Below, piece after piece: positions 46,168-56,853 of a DNA stretch of 64,000 nucleotides. The notes below the pieces were generated by a model. The model searched no databases and had not been told where the DNA came from. It worked only from the letters and a program-made list of their open reading frames with translations. Within the stretch, counting starts at the first letter, position 1; every line of letters starts with the position of its first letter. A program made the translations under genes and the position numbers. The stretch comes from Stutzerimonas zhaodongensis (GTDB lineage Bacteria > Pseudomonadota > Gammaproteobacteria > Pseudomonadales > Pseudomonadaceae), in the NCBI RefSeq assembly GCF_003696365.1, contig NZ_RFFM01000001.1, positions 744,001 to 808,000 of the forward strand. The letters run 5' to 3'.

Positions 46168-47355
46168 ATGGCAACGGTAGACCGCTGGCTCCTGCCAGAT
46201 GGCATCGAAGAGGTGCTGCCGCCCGAGGCGGCGCGTATCGAGACTGCACGCCGTCGTGTGCTGGACCTGTTCCAATGCTGGGGTTATGAGCTCGTTATCA
46301 CCCCGCACGTGGAATTCCTCGAGTCCCTGCTCACAGGTGCGGGGCAAGACCTTGACCTCAAGACATTCAAAGTCGTTGATCCGTTGTCCGGCCGACAGAT
46401 GGGGCTAAGGGCTGATATCACTCCGCAGGTTGCGCGGGTAGATGCCCATACATTACGCCGCGAAGGTCCAAGCCGGCTGTGTTATGCCGGCAGCGTATTG
46501 CACGCTAAACCACATGCGCTCGCGACATCCAGAAGTCCGATACAGCTGGGTGCCGAACTCTATGGTGATCGGAGCAGCTCCAGCGATCTGGAGGTCATCA
46601 GCCTGATGTTGGAAACCCTCGCGCTTGCCGATGTGCCAGATGTGCACATGGATTTAGGGCACGTCGGGATCTATCGCGGTCTTGCGCGAGCCGCTGGGCT
46701 CTCAGGTCGGGTTGAGCAGCAACTGTTCGACGCGTTGCAGCGCAAGGCAATGGATGAGATTGCTGCCTTGACCGGTGATGTCGAGCCTGCTTTGGCACAG
46801 ATGCTGCGAGCGCTGGCGCGACTCTGTGGTGGGCGTGAAGCGCTTGAAGAGGCTCGACAGCAGCTTGCCGGCGCGCCTGGCGAAGTTCTCGAGTCGCTGG
46901 AGGGCTTGGTGCAGATCGCTGACCAGCTGGCGGCTCGCTATCCTGCACTGCCGCTTTATTTCGACCTCGGTGAGCTGCGCGGTTACCACTATCACACCGG
47001 CGTCGTCTTCGCTGTATTCGTTCCGGGCGTCGGTCAGTCCATTGCCCAGGGCGGCCGTTATGATGATATCGGCGCCGACTTCGGGCGGGCGCGGCCGGCG
47101 ACCGGATTTTCTACGGATCTGAAAACCCTCGTCAGCCTTGGCAATGCCGAGCTGGTCGCCCCAGTGGTCGGCGTGTGGGCGCCGCACGGAGATGATCAGG
47201 CGCTATGGCAGGCTGTTCGCCGCCTGCGCGGGCAGGGTGAGCGGGTTGTGCAGGCGCTGGACGGCCAGCGGCGAGAAGCAGCCCTGAGCGCAGCCTGTGA
47301 CCGCCAGCTAGTGTTTGAAGAGGGTTCCTGGGTCGTAGCGCCACTCGACCAGTGA
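46168..47355 (+). CDS. hisZ: ATP phosphoribosyltransferase regulatory subunit HisZ
   Basis: HisZ is a histidyl-tRNA-synthetase-like protein without tRNA-charging activity. It joins short-form HisG to form the first enzyme of histidine synthesis and confers feedback by histidine. The 395-residue product has the class II synthetase-like elements [40 protein letters not shown] and YYHTGVVF-type (here [13 protein letters not shown]), then [21 protein letters not shown] chose the ATG at 46168 ([12 protein letters not shown]); a TTG at 46141 would add nine residues. purA follows 76 bp later, as in P. aeruginosa. Confidence 0.94.
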   Translation: MATVDRWLLPDGIEEVLPPEAARIETARRRVLDLFQCWGYELVITPHVEFLESLLTGAGQDLDLKTFKVVDPLSGRQMGLRADITPQVARVDAHTLRREGPSRLCYAGSVLHAKPHALATSRSPIQLGAELYGDRSSSSDLEVISLMLETLALADVPDVHMDLGHVGIYRGLARAAGLSGRVEQQLFDALQRKAMDEIAALTGDVEPALAQMLRALARLCGGREALEEARQQLAGAPGEVLESLEGLVQIADQLAARYPALPLYFDLGELRGYHYHTGVVFAVFVPGVGQSIAQGGRYDDIGADFGRARPATGFSTDLKTLVSLGNAELVAPVVGVWAPHGDDQALWQAVRRLRGQGERVVQALDGQRREAALSAACDRQLVFEEGSWVVAPLDQ

Positions 47356-47401
47356 GCTGATGAGGCAGTAATGGTTTCTTCGATTTTTTCGCCGGTCGTA
47401 A

Positions 47402-48727
<1,326 letters not shown>

Positions 48728-48746
48728 CCGGGGCGCTGGGTTTAAG

Positions 48747-48772
48747 AAGACCGCCTCAGGGCGGTCTTTTTC
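48747..48772 (+). terminator. Intrinsic terminator after purA
   Basis: AAGACCGCC-TCAG-GGCGGTCTT followed by TTT, a perfect 9-bp stem. It lies 20 bp after the purA stop codon. Confidence 0.9.
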
Positions 48773-48857
48773 ATCGCGACAAGACGTCAATGGTTGAGCT
48801 GTGCTCATCCAAGAACTCGCCACGATGTATCGAAGCTGAAGCTGTGGGGCAGAAACG

Positions 48858-48886
48858 AAAAAACCGAGCTCATGGCTCGGTTTTTT
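48858..48886. terminator. Bidirectional terminator of the tRNA-Leu transcript
   Basis: AAAAAACCGAGC-TCATG-GCTCGGTTTTTT. The 12-bp stem is flanked by A- and T-runs on both sides. It lies 8 bp beyond the 3' end of the first tRNA-Leu (minus strand), so it ends the tRNA transcript, and it may back up the purA terminator from the other side. Confidence 0.88.
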
Positions 48887-48894
48887 CTGAAGAG

Positions 48895-48981
48895 TGGTGC
48901 CCAGGAGAAGACTCGAACTTCCACGATGTTGCCATCGCTAGGACCTGAACCTAGTGCGTCTACCAATTCCGCCACCTGGGC
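48895..48981 (-). tRNA. tRNA-Leu (anticodon CAG), copy 1
   Basis: The minus strand folds as an 87-nt class II tRNA with encoded CCA: acceptor GCCCAGG/CCTGGGC, D arm with TGGTAGACGCACTAGG, anticodon loop TTCAGGT between CTAGG and CCTAG, a long variable arm (CGATG/CATCG), and the T arm with GTTCGAGTC. The anticodon CAG reads CUG, the most used leucine codon in this GC-rich genome. It is followed by a terminator at 48858-48886. Confidence 0.97.
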
Positions 48982-49084
48982 ACATTGCGATGATTACTCA
49001 CCGGCTTTAGTCGATTGCTGGTCGAGGCCGACAAACCTCGTATCTATGAGATGCTTGTACTAACTAGCATTTCATCCTAACAAA

Positions 49085-49171
49085 TGGTGCCCAGGAGAAG
49101 ACTCGAACTTCCACGGTGTTGCCACCGCTAGGACCTGAACCTAGTGCGTCTACCAATTCCGCCACCTGGGC
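49085..49171 (-). tRNA. tRNA-Leu (anticodon CAG), copy 2
   Basis: Same 87-nt tRNA-Leu(CAG) as the copy at 48895, separated by 103 bp. The two differ only in the variable arm, where the stem pair is CGGTG/CACCG here and CGATG/CATCG there: a compensatory change that keeps pairing. It is the promoter-proximal copy on the minus strand, so both are probably processed from one transcript. Confidence 0.97.
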
Positions 49172-49181
49172 ACTGCAAACG

Positions 49182-49209
49182 ATGATACTTCGTCGTTTCC
49201 GTGTTACAA
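49182..49209 (-). promoter_or_regulatory. Promoter of the tandem tRNA-Leu genes
   Basis: On the minus strand TTGTAA (49209-49204) and TATCAT (49187-49182) are 16 bp apart. The -10 ends 10 bp before the tRNA 5' end, leaving a very short leader. Position and spacing fit a sigma-70 tRNA promoter. Confidence 0.6.
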
Positions 49210-49375
49210 CGTCTACCAGACATTGTGGGCGCGAACTATACGGGCGGGGTTATGCCTTGTAAAGCCCCGCTCAGGAAAAATAATTCGCGCGAAAGCTGCC
49301 GTGCGCATGCGTTTCGCGCTTCAATAGATATAGGGCGTTCTGCCTCTATAAATGAATGAAAGGTGACATCTCTTA

Positions 49376-51904
49376 ATGGCCGATTGGCAATCCCTCGATC
49401 CCGAGGCCGCACGTGAAGCGGAAAAGTACGATAACCCCATACCCAGTCGCGAACTGATCCTCCAGCATCTGAGCGAGCGAGGTTCCCCGGCTGCACGTGA
49501 GCAGCTTGTGGAAGAGTTCGGACTGTCGTCCGAAGAAGACATTGAAGCCCTGCGCCGCCGTCTGCGCGCGATGGAGCGTGATGGTCAGCTGATCTATACC
49601 CGGCGTGGCACCTATGCCCCGGTAGACAAGCTGGACTTGGTTTGCGGCCGTATCAGTGGCCATCGCGATGGCTTTGGTTTTCTTATCCCTGATGATGGCA
49701 GTGACGATCTGTTTCTCAGTCCTGCACAAATGCGCCTGGTTTTCGACGGTGATCGGGCTTTGGCCCGAGTAGCTGGGCTCGACCGCCGCGGAAGACGCGA
49801 AGGCGCTATCGTTGAAGTGATCAGCCGTGCCCACGAGACCATCGTGGGTCGTTATCAGGAAGAAAGCGGCATCGGCTTCGTGATGGCCGACAACCCAAAG
49901 ATCCAGCAGGAGGTATTGGTCACCCCCGGTCGCTCCATGGACGCCAAGCCGGGGCAGTTCGTCGAAATCAAGATCACCCACTGGCCGACACAGCGCTTCC
50001 AGCCGCAAGGAGATGTTGTCGAGGTGATCGGTAATTACATGGCGCCCGGCATGGAAATCGACGTTGCGCTACGCAGCTTCGATATTCCCCATGTATGGCC
50101 CGAGGCGGTCAAGCGTGAGGCTTCCAAGCTCAAGCCCGAAGTCGAAGAGAAGGACAAGCAGAAGCGTGTAGATCTGCGCCATCTGCCGTTCGTCACGATT
50201 GACGGTGAGGATGCGCGCGACTTCGACGATGCCGTCTATTGCGAAAAGCTCAGCAACTGGAAGCTGTTCTCAGGCGGTTTCAGGTTGTATGTAGCAATCG
50301 CCGACGTTTCTCACTACGTCAAGGTCGGCTCGGCGCTGGATCAGGAAGCCGAGGTGCGGGGTACATCTGTCTACTTCCCCGAGCGGGTCGTGCCGATGCT
50401 GCCCGAGGAGCTTTCGAACGGCCTGTGTTCGCTGAATCCTCATGTCGACCGCCTGGCCATGGTGTGTGAAATCACCCTGAGCAAGTCGGGGAAAATGACG
50501 GATTACCAGTTCTACGAAGCCGTCATTCACTCCCACGCCCGTCTGACCTACAACAAGGTCAGCAGCATGCTGGAACAACCTTCATCCGCCGACGGCAAGC
50601 GTTTGGTAGATGAATACAGGGACGTGCTGCCGCACCTCAAGCAGCTCCATGCGTTGTACAAGGTTTTGCTCAAGGCGCGGCACACTCGCGGTGCTATCGA
50701 TTTCGAAACCCAAGAGACGCGTATTGTTTTCGGCGCGGAGCGCAAGATCGCCGCCATCAAGCCTACCGAACGCAATGATGCGCATAAGCTGATCGAGGAG
50801 TGCATGTTGTGCGCCAACGTGGCCACGGCACGCTTCCTTCAGGATCATGATCTTCCCGGGCTGTATCGCGTTCATGACGGTCCGCCATTGGAGCGCCAGG
50901 AAAAATTACGAGCGTTTCTCGGCGAGCTTGGGCTGACCTTGCACAAGGGCAAGGAAGGGCCGACGCCAAAGGACTACCAGGCGTTGCTGGAGCAGATTCA
51001 GGGGCGTCCGGATTTTCATGTAATCCAGACCGTGATGCTCAGATCGCTCAGTCAGGCGGTCTACAGCCCTGATAACAACGGGCATTTCGGTCTCAATTAC
51101 GAAGCTTATGCACATTTCACCTCGCCGATCCGCCGCTATCCGGATTTGCTGATCCATCGTGCGATTCGCAGCGTCATTCGCTCACGGCGGGAAACCTCGC
51201 ATGTGCGTCGTGAGGGGGCGACCAGCATGCCGAAGGCGCGGATTTATCCTTATGACGAGGCTGCGCTGGAGCAACTTGGAGAGCAGTGCTCGATGACCGA
51301 GCGGCGTGCTGACGAGGCAACTCGCGACGTGGTGAACTGGCTCAAGTGCGAGTTCATGAAGGATCGAGTGGGAGAGACATTTCCCGGCGTAATCACGGCT
51401 GTAACAGGCTTCGGACTGTTCGTCGAGTTGACTGATATCTATGTCGAAGGCCTGGTTCACGTGACAGCCATGCCTGGCGACTACTATCACTTCGATCCGT
51501 TGCATCATCGGCTTTCCGGCGAGCGCAGCGGACGCAGCTTCCGTCTTGGTGACAGCGTTGAAGTTCGAGTGATGCGAGTCGATCTTGACGAGCGCAAGAT
51601 CGATTTCGAGTTGATCAGCGGCGGCAGTAAATCTAGCGGTCGAGATTCAGGCTCCGAAGAAAATCGGCCCCCGCGTAAGGATGGCCGAACCAAGAAGGGC
51701 GGCGATAAGGCGGCCGGAAGTCGTAAGGAAGAAGTGAGCCCGGAGGTGCGTAAGAGCCGAGAGCTCAAAAAAGCGCTGCTCTCCGACGCAAAAAGCGGCG
51801 GCGCAAAGAAACCAAAACGCGGTTCAGCCAAGCCAAAGGCTTCTGGCAAGGCATCCGACAAGCCGGACGGCGGCGCGTCGCGTAAACGCAAGGCCAAGCC
51901 ATGA
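49376..51904 (+). CDS. rnr: Ribonuclease R
   Basis: RNase R is a 3'-to-5' exoribonuclease that degrades structured RNA and takes part in rRNA and tmRNA quality control. The 842-residue product has an N-terminal winged-helix (SRELILQHLSERGSPAAREQ), two cold-shock domains, and the RNB catalytic domain with DARDFDDAVY (Asp279, Asp282, Asp284, Asp285). An S1 domain follows (FPGVITAVTGFGLFVEL), and then a lysine/arginine-rich tail of about 80 residues typical of the protein. It overlaps rlmB by 4 bp (ATGA). Confidence 0.97.
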   Translation: MADWQSLDPEAAREAEKYDNPIPSRELILQHLSERGSPAAREQLVEEFGLSSEEDIEALRRRLRAMERDGQLIYTRRGTYAPVDKLDLVCGRISGHRDGFGFLIPDDGSDDLFLSPAQMRLVFDGDRALARVAGLDRRGRREGAIVEVISRAHETIVGRYQEESGIGFVMADNPKIQQEVLVTPGRSMDAKPGQFVEIKITHWPTQRFQPQGDVVEVIGNYMAPGMEIDVALRSFDIPHVWPEAVKREASKLKPEVEEKDKQKRVDLRHLPFVTIDGEDARDFDDAVYCEKLSNWKLFSGGFRLYVAIADVSHYVKVGSALDQEAEVRGTSVYFPERVVPMLPEELSNGLCSLNPHVDRLAMVCEITLSKSGKMTDYQFYEAVIHSHARLTYNKVSSMLEQPSSADGKRLVDEYRDVLPHLKQLHALYKVLLKARHTRGAIDFETQETRIVFGAERKIAAIKPTERNDAHKLIEECMLCANVATARFLQDHDLPGLYRVHDGPPLERQEKLRAFLGELGLTLHKGKEGPTPKDYQALLEQIQGRPDFHVIQTVMLRSLSQAVYSPDNNGHFGLNYEAYAHFTSPIRRYPDLLIHRAIRSVIRSRRETSHVRREGATSMPKARIYPYDEAALEQLGEQCSMTERRADEATRDVVNWLKCEFMKDRVGETFPGVITAVTGFGLFVELTDIYVEGLVHVTAMPGDYYHFDPLHHRLSGERSGRSFRLGDSVEVRVMRVDLDERKIDFELISGGSKSSGRDSGSEENRPPRKDGRTKKGGDKAAGSRKEEVSPEVRKSRELKKALLSDAKSGGAKKPKRGSAKPKASGKASDKPDGGASRKRKAKP

Positions 51905-52653
51905 GTGATCTGGAGAAGGTCTACGGCCTGCATGCCGTAGAGGCCCTGTTACGTCATCACCCTAAACGAGTAAAGCAAGTCTGGCTTGCCGAAGGGCGTG
52001 ACGATCCGCGCGTACAAGCGCTGGTCGAGCTGGCTGGGCAGTCTAAAGTGCGGGTCGGCCAGTGCGAGCGTCGTGAAATGGACGCATGGGTCGAGGGCGT
52101 GCATCAGGGTGTGGTTGCTGATGTAAGCCCGAGCCAGGTCTGGGGCGATGCGATGCTCGAAGAGTTGCTGGACCGGACCGAAGGAGCGCCATTGTTGCTG
52201 GTGCTCGATGGGGTCACAGATCCTCACAACCTTGGAGCGTGCCTGCGCACGGCCGATGCGGCGGGTGCGTTGGCGGTGATCATTCCCAAGGATAAATCGG
52301 CCACGCTCAACGCGACCGTACGAAAAGTGGCCTGTGGTGCGGCAGAAGTAATCCCGCTTGTGGCGGTCACCAATCTTGCCCGTACGCTGGAAAAGCTTCA
52401 GCAGCGTGGCTTATGGGTGGTCGGTACTGCCGGCGAAGCAGACAAGGAAATCTATGATCAGGATCTCCGAGGCCCGATCGTTCTAGTCATGGGGGCCGAA
52501 GGAAAAGGCATGCGCCGACTCACTCGCGAGCATTGCGATTTCCTGGTGAAGTTGCCTATGGCCGGAAGTGTCAGCAGTCTCAACGTGTCCGTCGCGTCCG
52601 GCGTATGCCTGTTCGAGGCGCTCCGTCAGCGGCGTACATCCAGCGTCTCCTGA
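51901..52653 (+). CDS. rlmB: 23S rRNA (guanosine-2251-2'-O)-methyltransferase RlmB
   Basis: RlmB methylates the ribose of G2251 in the peptidyl-transferase P-loop of 23S rRNA. The 250-residue SpoU-family protein has an N-terminal substrate-binding domain (EKVYGLHAVEALLRHHPKRV) and the knotted methyltransferase core with VLDGVTDPHNLGACLRTADA, VMGAEGKGMRRLTREHCD and PMAGSVSSLNVSVASGVCLF. The start overlaps the rnr stop as ATGA, so the two are translated together. Confidence 0.96.
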   Translation: MSDLEKVYGLHAVEALLRHHPKRVKQVWLAEGRDDPRVQALVELAGQSKVRVGQCERREMDAWVEGVHQGVVADVSPSQVWGDAMLEELLDRTEGAPLLLVLDGVTDPHNLGACLRTADAAGALAVIIPKDKSATLNATVRKVACGAAEVIPLVAVTNLARTLEKLQQRGLWVVGTAGEADKEIYDQDLRGPIVLVMGAEGKGMRRLTREHCDFLVKLPMAGSVSSLNVSVASGVCLFEALRQRRTSSVS

Positions 52654-52845
52654 TTCCCTTTTTAAACGGCATACGGGGCGCGTGACGGCCTTGGTGGTGG
52701 CGATCCGTCTCGAAACGGATTGCTGCCTCTGGGGTCAATTGTCCGTCCCCGTTTTTCGCGGCTCGCTCTGTCGATCGCCGCATTGGTGTGCTTCTGTCCG
52801 TCGCTTTCTACGGCGTTAGGATCAGGCGTGCCTCATGGAGGTTGT

Positions 52846-55044
52846 ATGTCGCAACGCCCGCCTTTCCAGGCATTGTTCAGAAGTTCACCAAACGCCTACC
52901 TGCTGCTTGATCCCGAGCTGAGGATCCTTGACGCCAACCAGGCGTATCTGAAGCTCACGGCGCGCACGCTAGACGAGATTGTTGGGCAGCGTGTCCATGA
53001 AGCATTTGCTGCCGATCCCCAGGCCCCGGAAACAACTCATGTCGAAGAGCTGTTGGGCTCATTCGCCCGGGTGTTGCGCAACAAGTCCATCGATACGCTG
53101 CCGGTCATTCGGTATTCGATCGCCGTCAGGACCGAGCGCGGCGTGGCCTACGAAGACCGCTACTGGAGCGCGACCCATACTCCCATCCTCGATGACCGCG
53201 GTGAGGTCTCGGCGATATTGCAGCACACGATGGATATCACGGAGTTGCAATCGCTAAAGGCTTCGCTGCGCTCGGTAGAGAGCTTGGGGCAGCCATTGCA
53301 GCAAATTGAGGCGGCGATAATGTCCCGCGCCAAGTTAATGCAGGATGAGGGCAACCAGTTGCGTCAGTTGTTCGCTCAGGCCCCCGGTTTCGTATGCTTT
53401 CTGCGCGGGCCGGACCACGTGTTTGAGCTGGTCAACGAGGCCTATCAGCAATTGACCGGTTACAGGCCGCTGATCGGCAAACGCGTAAGCGACGGATTGC
53501 CGGAGCTGGAGGGGCAGGGGTTCATCGAGTTGATGGATCAGGTTTATCGCAGCGGCGAGTCCTATGTGGGCAAGGGAATGCGTACGCTGTTGCAGCGCCG
53601 ACCTGGAGCGGAGCCGGAGGAGGTCTATCTCGACTTCGTTTTTCAGCCAATTGTCGAGCGTGACGGGCGCACATCTGGGATTTTCGTGCAGGGCAGTAAC
53701 GTTACCGAGCAGCACCTCAGTCAGCAGGAGCTTTATGAGCATCGCGAGCATCTCGAAGAGCTGGTTCGAGAACGCTCTCGCGAGCTGCTGCGCAGTGAAG
53801 CCGAACGCCGGGTGGCTGAAGCGGCCTTGATGCAATCGCAGAAGCTAGAGGCGGTTGGCAAGTTGACTGGCGGCATCGCCCACGATTTCAACAACATGCT
53901 GCAGATTATCGGCGGCAATCTTCAGTTGCTGCGCCGAAACCTGGGGGCGGACGAGACCGCTCAGCGGCGGCTGGACTCGGCTGTTGGAGGAGTGGAGAAA
54001 GGTGCACGCCTTGCCTCGCAGTTGCTGGCCTTCGCCAGCCGTCAGCCTTTGCAGCCGCAGGACGTCGATCTAGGGGAGCTGTTGAGCCAGATGAGCGAAC
54101 TGCTAAGTGGCGCACTGGGTCGGGCGGTGCAGATGGATATCGATATTGAACCGGAGCTGTGGCCGGTATTCGCCGATGTAGGCAACCTGCAGGCCGCCAT
54201 CCTAAATCTTGCCGTTAATGCGCGCGATGCGATGGCCAGCGGTGGTGCCATGTCTATTCGCGTGCGCAACCGTTCGTTAGGGGCCGACCAGCTTTCGGGC
54301 CAGCCCACTGCGGCTGCCGGTTCATATGTCGAATTGAGCGTCAGCGATGAGGGTGAGGGCATGGCGCCTGACGTACTCGATCGCGCGTTCGAGCCGTTCT
54401 TCACCACGCGACAGAATGCCAATGCGTCAGGGCTCGGGCTTAGTATGGTCTACGGCTTCGTCAGGCAGACCGGTGGCTTCGTCGAGCTGGACAGTAAAGT
54501 GGGCGGCGGGACGACCGTGCGCGTTTATCTTCCTGTCGCCACGGGCATCGACTCCGCGGAACGTGCCAAGGGAAGCGATGCGCCCGTAGCCGAGGCTCAG
54601 CGCGAATCGGGCGGCATGGTGAATTCCTCATCTGGCGCTGATGAAGTGTCACCTCAACACGACCTGCATAAGGGGCTGGCAATTCTCTTCGTCGAAGATG
54701 ACCCCACGTTACGCATGCTCACAGGCGAGGTCATGGAAGAGCTCGGACATGATGTCTGCCCTTGCGATTCGGCAGAGGTTGCGCTCGAGATGCTCGAACA
54801 GCGCAGATTTGACGTGCTGCTGACCGACGTAGGATTGGCCGGTATGAGCGGCATCGAATTGGTACGCCAGGCTCGGTCGCGCGATTCATCACTCAGTGTT
54901 GTCATCGCCTCCGGATACTCGATAAACGCCCGTGACGAAGGTCTGGCTGATCTGCGCACGATGCTCAAGCCGTACGATATCCATCAGGTCCGAACGCTAC
55001 TCGATGACATCCGAGTAGAGCGCGGGGCAGGTGGAAAGGGCTGA
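52846..55044 (+). CDS. Soluble hybrid sensor histidine kinase/response regulator with PAS domains
   Basis: The 732-residue protein has no clear membrane segment. In order: PAS domain 1 (about 5-135, LLLDPELRILDANQAYL), PAS domain 2 (about 175-300, FLRGPDHVFELVNEAYQQL), and a coiled coil. The HisKA domain carries the phospho-accepting His346 (GGIAHDFNNMLQIIGGN), then the ATPase with NLAVNARDAMASGG and GLGLSMVYGFVRQTGG. A C-terminal receiver has Asp661 (LLTDVGL). It is a family of complex-signal kinases whose input is unknown. The ATG at 52846 has a GGAGG site; the frame is open 42 codons upstream. From memory, rlmB is followed directly by rpsF in P. aeruginosa. Confidence 0.92.
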   Translation: MSQRPPFQALFRSSPNAYLLLDPELRILDANQAYLKLTARTLDEIVGQRVHEAFAADPQAPETTHVEELLGSFARVLRNKSIDTLPVIRYSIAVRTERGVAYEDRYWSATHTPILDDRGEVSAILQHTMDITELQSLKASLRSVESLGQPLQQIEAAIMSRAKLMQDEGNQLRQLFAQAPGFVCFLRGPDHVFELVNEAYQQLTGYRPLIGKRVSDGLPELEGQGFIELMDQVYRSGESYVGKGMRTLLQRRPGAEPEEVYLDFVFQPIVERDGRTSGIFVQGSNVTEQHLSQQELYEHREHLEELVRERSRELLRSEAERRVAEAALMQSQKLEAVGKLTGGIAHDFNNMLQIIGGNLQLLRRNLGADETAQRRLDSAVGGVEKGARLASQLLAFASRQPLQPQDVDLGELLSQMSELLSGALGRAVQMDIDIEPELWPVFADVGNLQAAILNLAVNARDAMASGGAMSIRVRNRSLGADQLSGQPTAAAGSYVELSVSDEGEGMAPDVLDRAFEPFFTTRQNANASGLGLSMVYGFVRQTGGFVELDSKVGGGTTVRVYLPVATGIDSAERAKGSDAPVAEAQRESGGMVNSSSGADEVSPQHDLHKGLAILFVEDDPTLRMLTGEVMEELGHDVCPCDSAEVALEMLEQRRFDVLLTDVGLAGMSGIELVRQARSRDSSLSVVIASGYSINARDEGLADLRTMLKPYDIHQVRTLLDDIRVERGAGGKG

Positions 55045-55179
55045 GCCTTGGTTGGTTAAATAATCACCAAATCGCCTTGCGTGGCGGGCTGCGCTTCTCT
55101 AGAATTGCGCCCCTTGCCCGGATGGCAGGCGTTTGCGCGCCTCTCTGGCTGGCAAGTGAACATAACTGATTCACTCCTT

Positions 55180-55204
55180 GCCTGATCCGCGTTGTGCGGC
55201 AGGC
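55180..55204 (+). promoter_or_regulatory. Possible S6:S18 autoregulatory hairpin in the rpsF leader
   Basis: GCCTG-(AT)-CCGC-GTTGT-GCGG-CAGGC, a stem with a 2-nt bulge, 22 bp before the rpsF start. S6 and S18 of many bacteria bind an rpsF leader hairpin whose upper stem contains CCG, and so repress their own mRNA. The position and the CCG are consistent, but I could not test the consensus. Confidence 0.35.
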
Positions 55205-55225
55205 TGCAACCCGTAAGGAGCAACA

Positions 55226-55645
55226 ATGCGTCATTACGAAATCATCTTTCTGGTCCACCCCGACCAGAGCGAGCAGGTTGGCGGCATGGTGGAGCGTTAC
55301 ACCAAGCTGATCGAAGAAGACGGTGGCAAAATCCATCGTCTGGAAGACTGGGGCCGTCGTCAGCTGGCTTACGCCATCAACAACGTCCACAAGGCTCACT
55401 ACGTGATGCTGAACGTCGAGTGCAGCGGCAAGGCACTGGCTGAGCTGGAAGACAACTTCCGCTACAACGACGCTGTCATCCGTAACCTGGTCATCCGTCG
55501 CGACGAAGCCGTGACTGAACAGTCCGAGATGCTGAAGGCTGAGGAAAACCGTAGCGAGCGCCGTGAGCGTCGTGATCGCCCTGAATCTGACTCTGCCGAC
55601 AACGACAGTGACAGCGACAGCCGCGACAACAACGCTGACGAGTAA
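55226..55645 (+). CDS. rpsF: 30S ribosomal protein S6
   Basis: S6 pairs with S18 on the platform of the 30S subunit. The 139-residue product starts [20 protein letters not shown] and contains [20 protein letters not shown] and [14 protein letters not shown]. After about residue 105 it ends in a charged tail ([11 protein letters not shown] then [19 protein letters not shown]). The C-terminus of S6 is the target of glutamate addition by RimK in several bacteria. The start has a TAAGGAG site. It heads the operon rpsF-rpsR-(membrane protein)-rplI. Confidence 0.98.
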   Translation: MRHYEIIFLVHPDQSEQVGGMVERYTKLIEEDGGKIHRLEDWGRRQLAYAINNVHKAHYVMLNVECSGKALAELEDNFRYNDAVIRNLVIRRDEAVTEQSEMLKAEENRSERRERRDRPESDSADNDSDSDSRDNNADE

Positions 55646-55673
55646 TCCACGGACCTATTGAGGAGCCTATTTC

Positions 55674-55904
55674 ATGGCACGTTTTTTCCGTCGTCGTAAG
55701 TTCTGCCGTTTTACTGCAGAAAATGTGAAAGAGATCGACTACAAGGATCTCAACACACTGAAGGCCTACATTTCCGAAACCGGCAAGATCGTACCTAGCC
55801 GTATCACCGGAACCAAAGCACGCTATCAGCGCCAGCTGGCTACCGCTATCAAGCGCGCCCGTTTCCTGGCCCTGCTGCCCTACACCGACAGCCACGGCCG
55901 TTGA
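55674..55904 (+). CDS. rpsR: 30S ribosomal protein S18
   Basis: S18 binds S6 and 16S rRNA. The 76-residue product ([20 protein letters not shown], with [10 protein letters not shown] and [20 protein letters not shown]) is standard for gammaproteobacteria. It starts 28 bp after rpsF with an AGGAG site and is followed by a membrane protein gene and rplI. Confidence 0.98.
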   Translation: MARFFRRRKFCRFTAENVKEIDYKDLNTLKAYISETGKIVPSRITGTKARYQRQLATAIKRARFLALLPYTDSHGR

Positions 55905-55938
55905 TCGAACTGTTTGACAGAAGTAAAGGATAAATCGC

Positions 55939-56832
55939 ATGCGCGCCCTGGCTGACTTCATCATGCGCGGCCGTATGCAGGCGATTGTAGTTGTAGCTGG
56001 CTCTGCCGCTCTGCCGATGCTTTTCTGGTTGTGCGCTGCTGCAGGTAGCCTGGTGTTATTGCGTCGTGGGCTGAGTGACGCATTGGGCGTGTTGGTTTGG
56101 GCTGTATTGCCTGCCCTCGTCTGGTGGTACTTCGGCGATCCACGCACGTTGCTGGTGCTGCTGGGTTCCTTTGGTTTGGCGCTGTTATTGCGAAATCAGA
56201 ATTCCTGGCCACGTGTGATGTTGTGCAGCGTTGGGCTTGGGCTGTTGTTTGCCTGGGCGCTCGGTGTGGTGTTCGGCGAGCCCATTGCGGCCCTTGCCAC
56301 TGAGTTGCAGAAAGTGTTGCCCGACATGCTGTCGGATGCCTATCAGCAGCTCTCCGTGGAGGAGCAAGCGCGGTTGGGAGCGCTGCTGACGCCGGTTCTG
56401 ACCGGTTTGCTGGCAGCGCTTTTGCAGATCACCACTTTGCTCAGCCTCATGCTCGGACGGTATTGGCAGGCGCAGTTGTACAACCCAGGTGGCTTTGGCC
56501 TTGAGTTTCGGGCACTGCGGTTTTCGCCGTTAGTGGCAATGTTGCTGCTGGTAGGCATGTTGATTGGACCGAGTCTCGGGGCTCAGATGGCAATGTTGGC
56601 GCCGTTGTGCAGTGTTCCGCTGGTGTTTGCCGGTGTTGCGCTGATTCACGGGCTGGTCAAGCAGGGTCGGATGTCACGGTTCTGGCTGGTGGGGCTTTAC
56701 GTCACGCTAGTGCTGTTCATGCAGTTGCTTTATCCGTTACTGGCCGTACTGGCCATTGTCGACAGTTTGTTTGATTTCCGCGGTCGTGCATCTCGTGATG
56801 ACGATGCTGGGCCTGCGGACGGTGAAGGTTAA
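55939..56832 (+). CDS. Predicted integral membrane protein of the rpsR-rplI intergenic position (DUF2232-like)
   Basis: The 297-residue protein has about eight hydrophobic segments and no recognised catalytic motif. A protein of similar size and type lies between rpsR and rplI in P. aeruginosa (from memory) and is usually called DUF2232 or hypothetical. The N-terminus (MRALADFIMRGRMQAIVVVA) is basic, and the C-terminus (SLFDFRGRASRDDDAG) is charged and probably cytoplasmic. It follows rpsR by 34 bp and precedes rplI by 21 bp, so it belongs to the ribosomal operon. Function is unknown. Confidence 0.85.
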   Translation: MRALADFIMRGRMQAIVVVAGSAALPMLFWLCAAAGSLVLLRRGLSDALGVLVWAVLPALVWWYFGDPRTLLVLLGSFGLALLLRNQNSWPRVMLCSVGLGLLFAWALGVVFGEPIAALATELQKVLPDMLSDAYQQLSVEEQARLGALLTPVLTGLLAALLQITTLLSLMLGRYWQAQLYNPGGFGLEFRALRFSPLVAMLLLVGMLIGPSLGAQMAMLAPLCSVPLVFAGVALIHGLVKQGRMSRFWLVGLYVTLVLFMQLLYPLLAVLAIVDSLFDFRGRASRDDDAGPADGEG

Positions 56833-56853
56833 AAGTTAAGAGGTAAGACTCAA

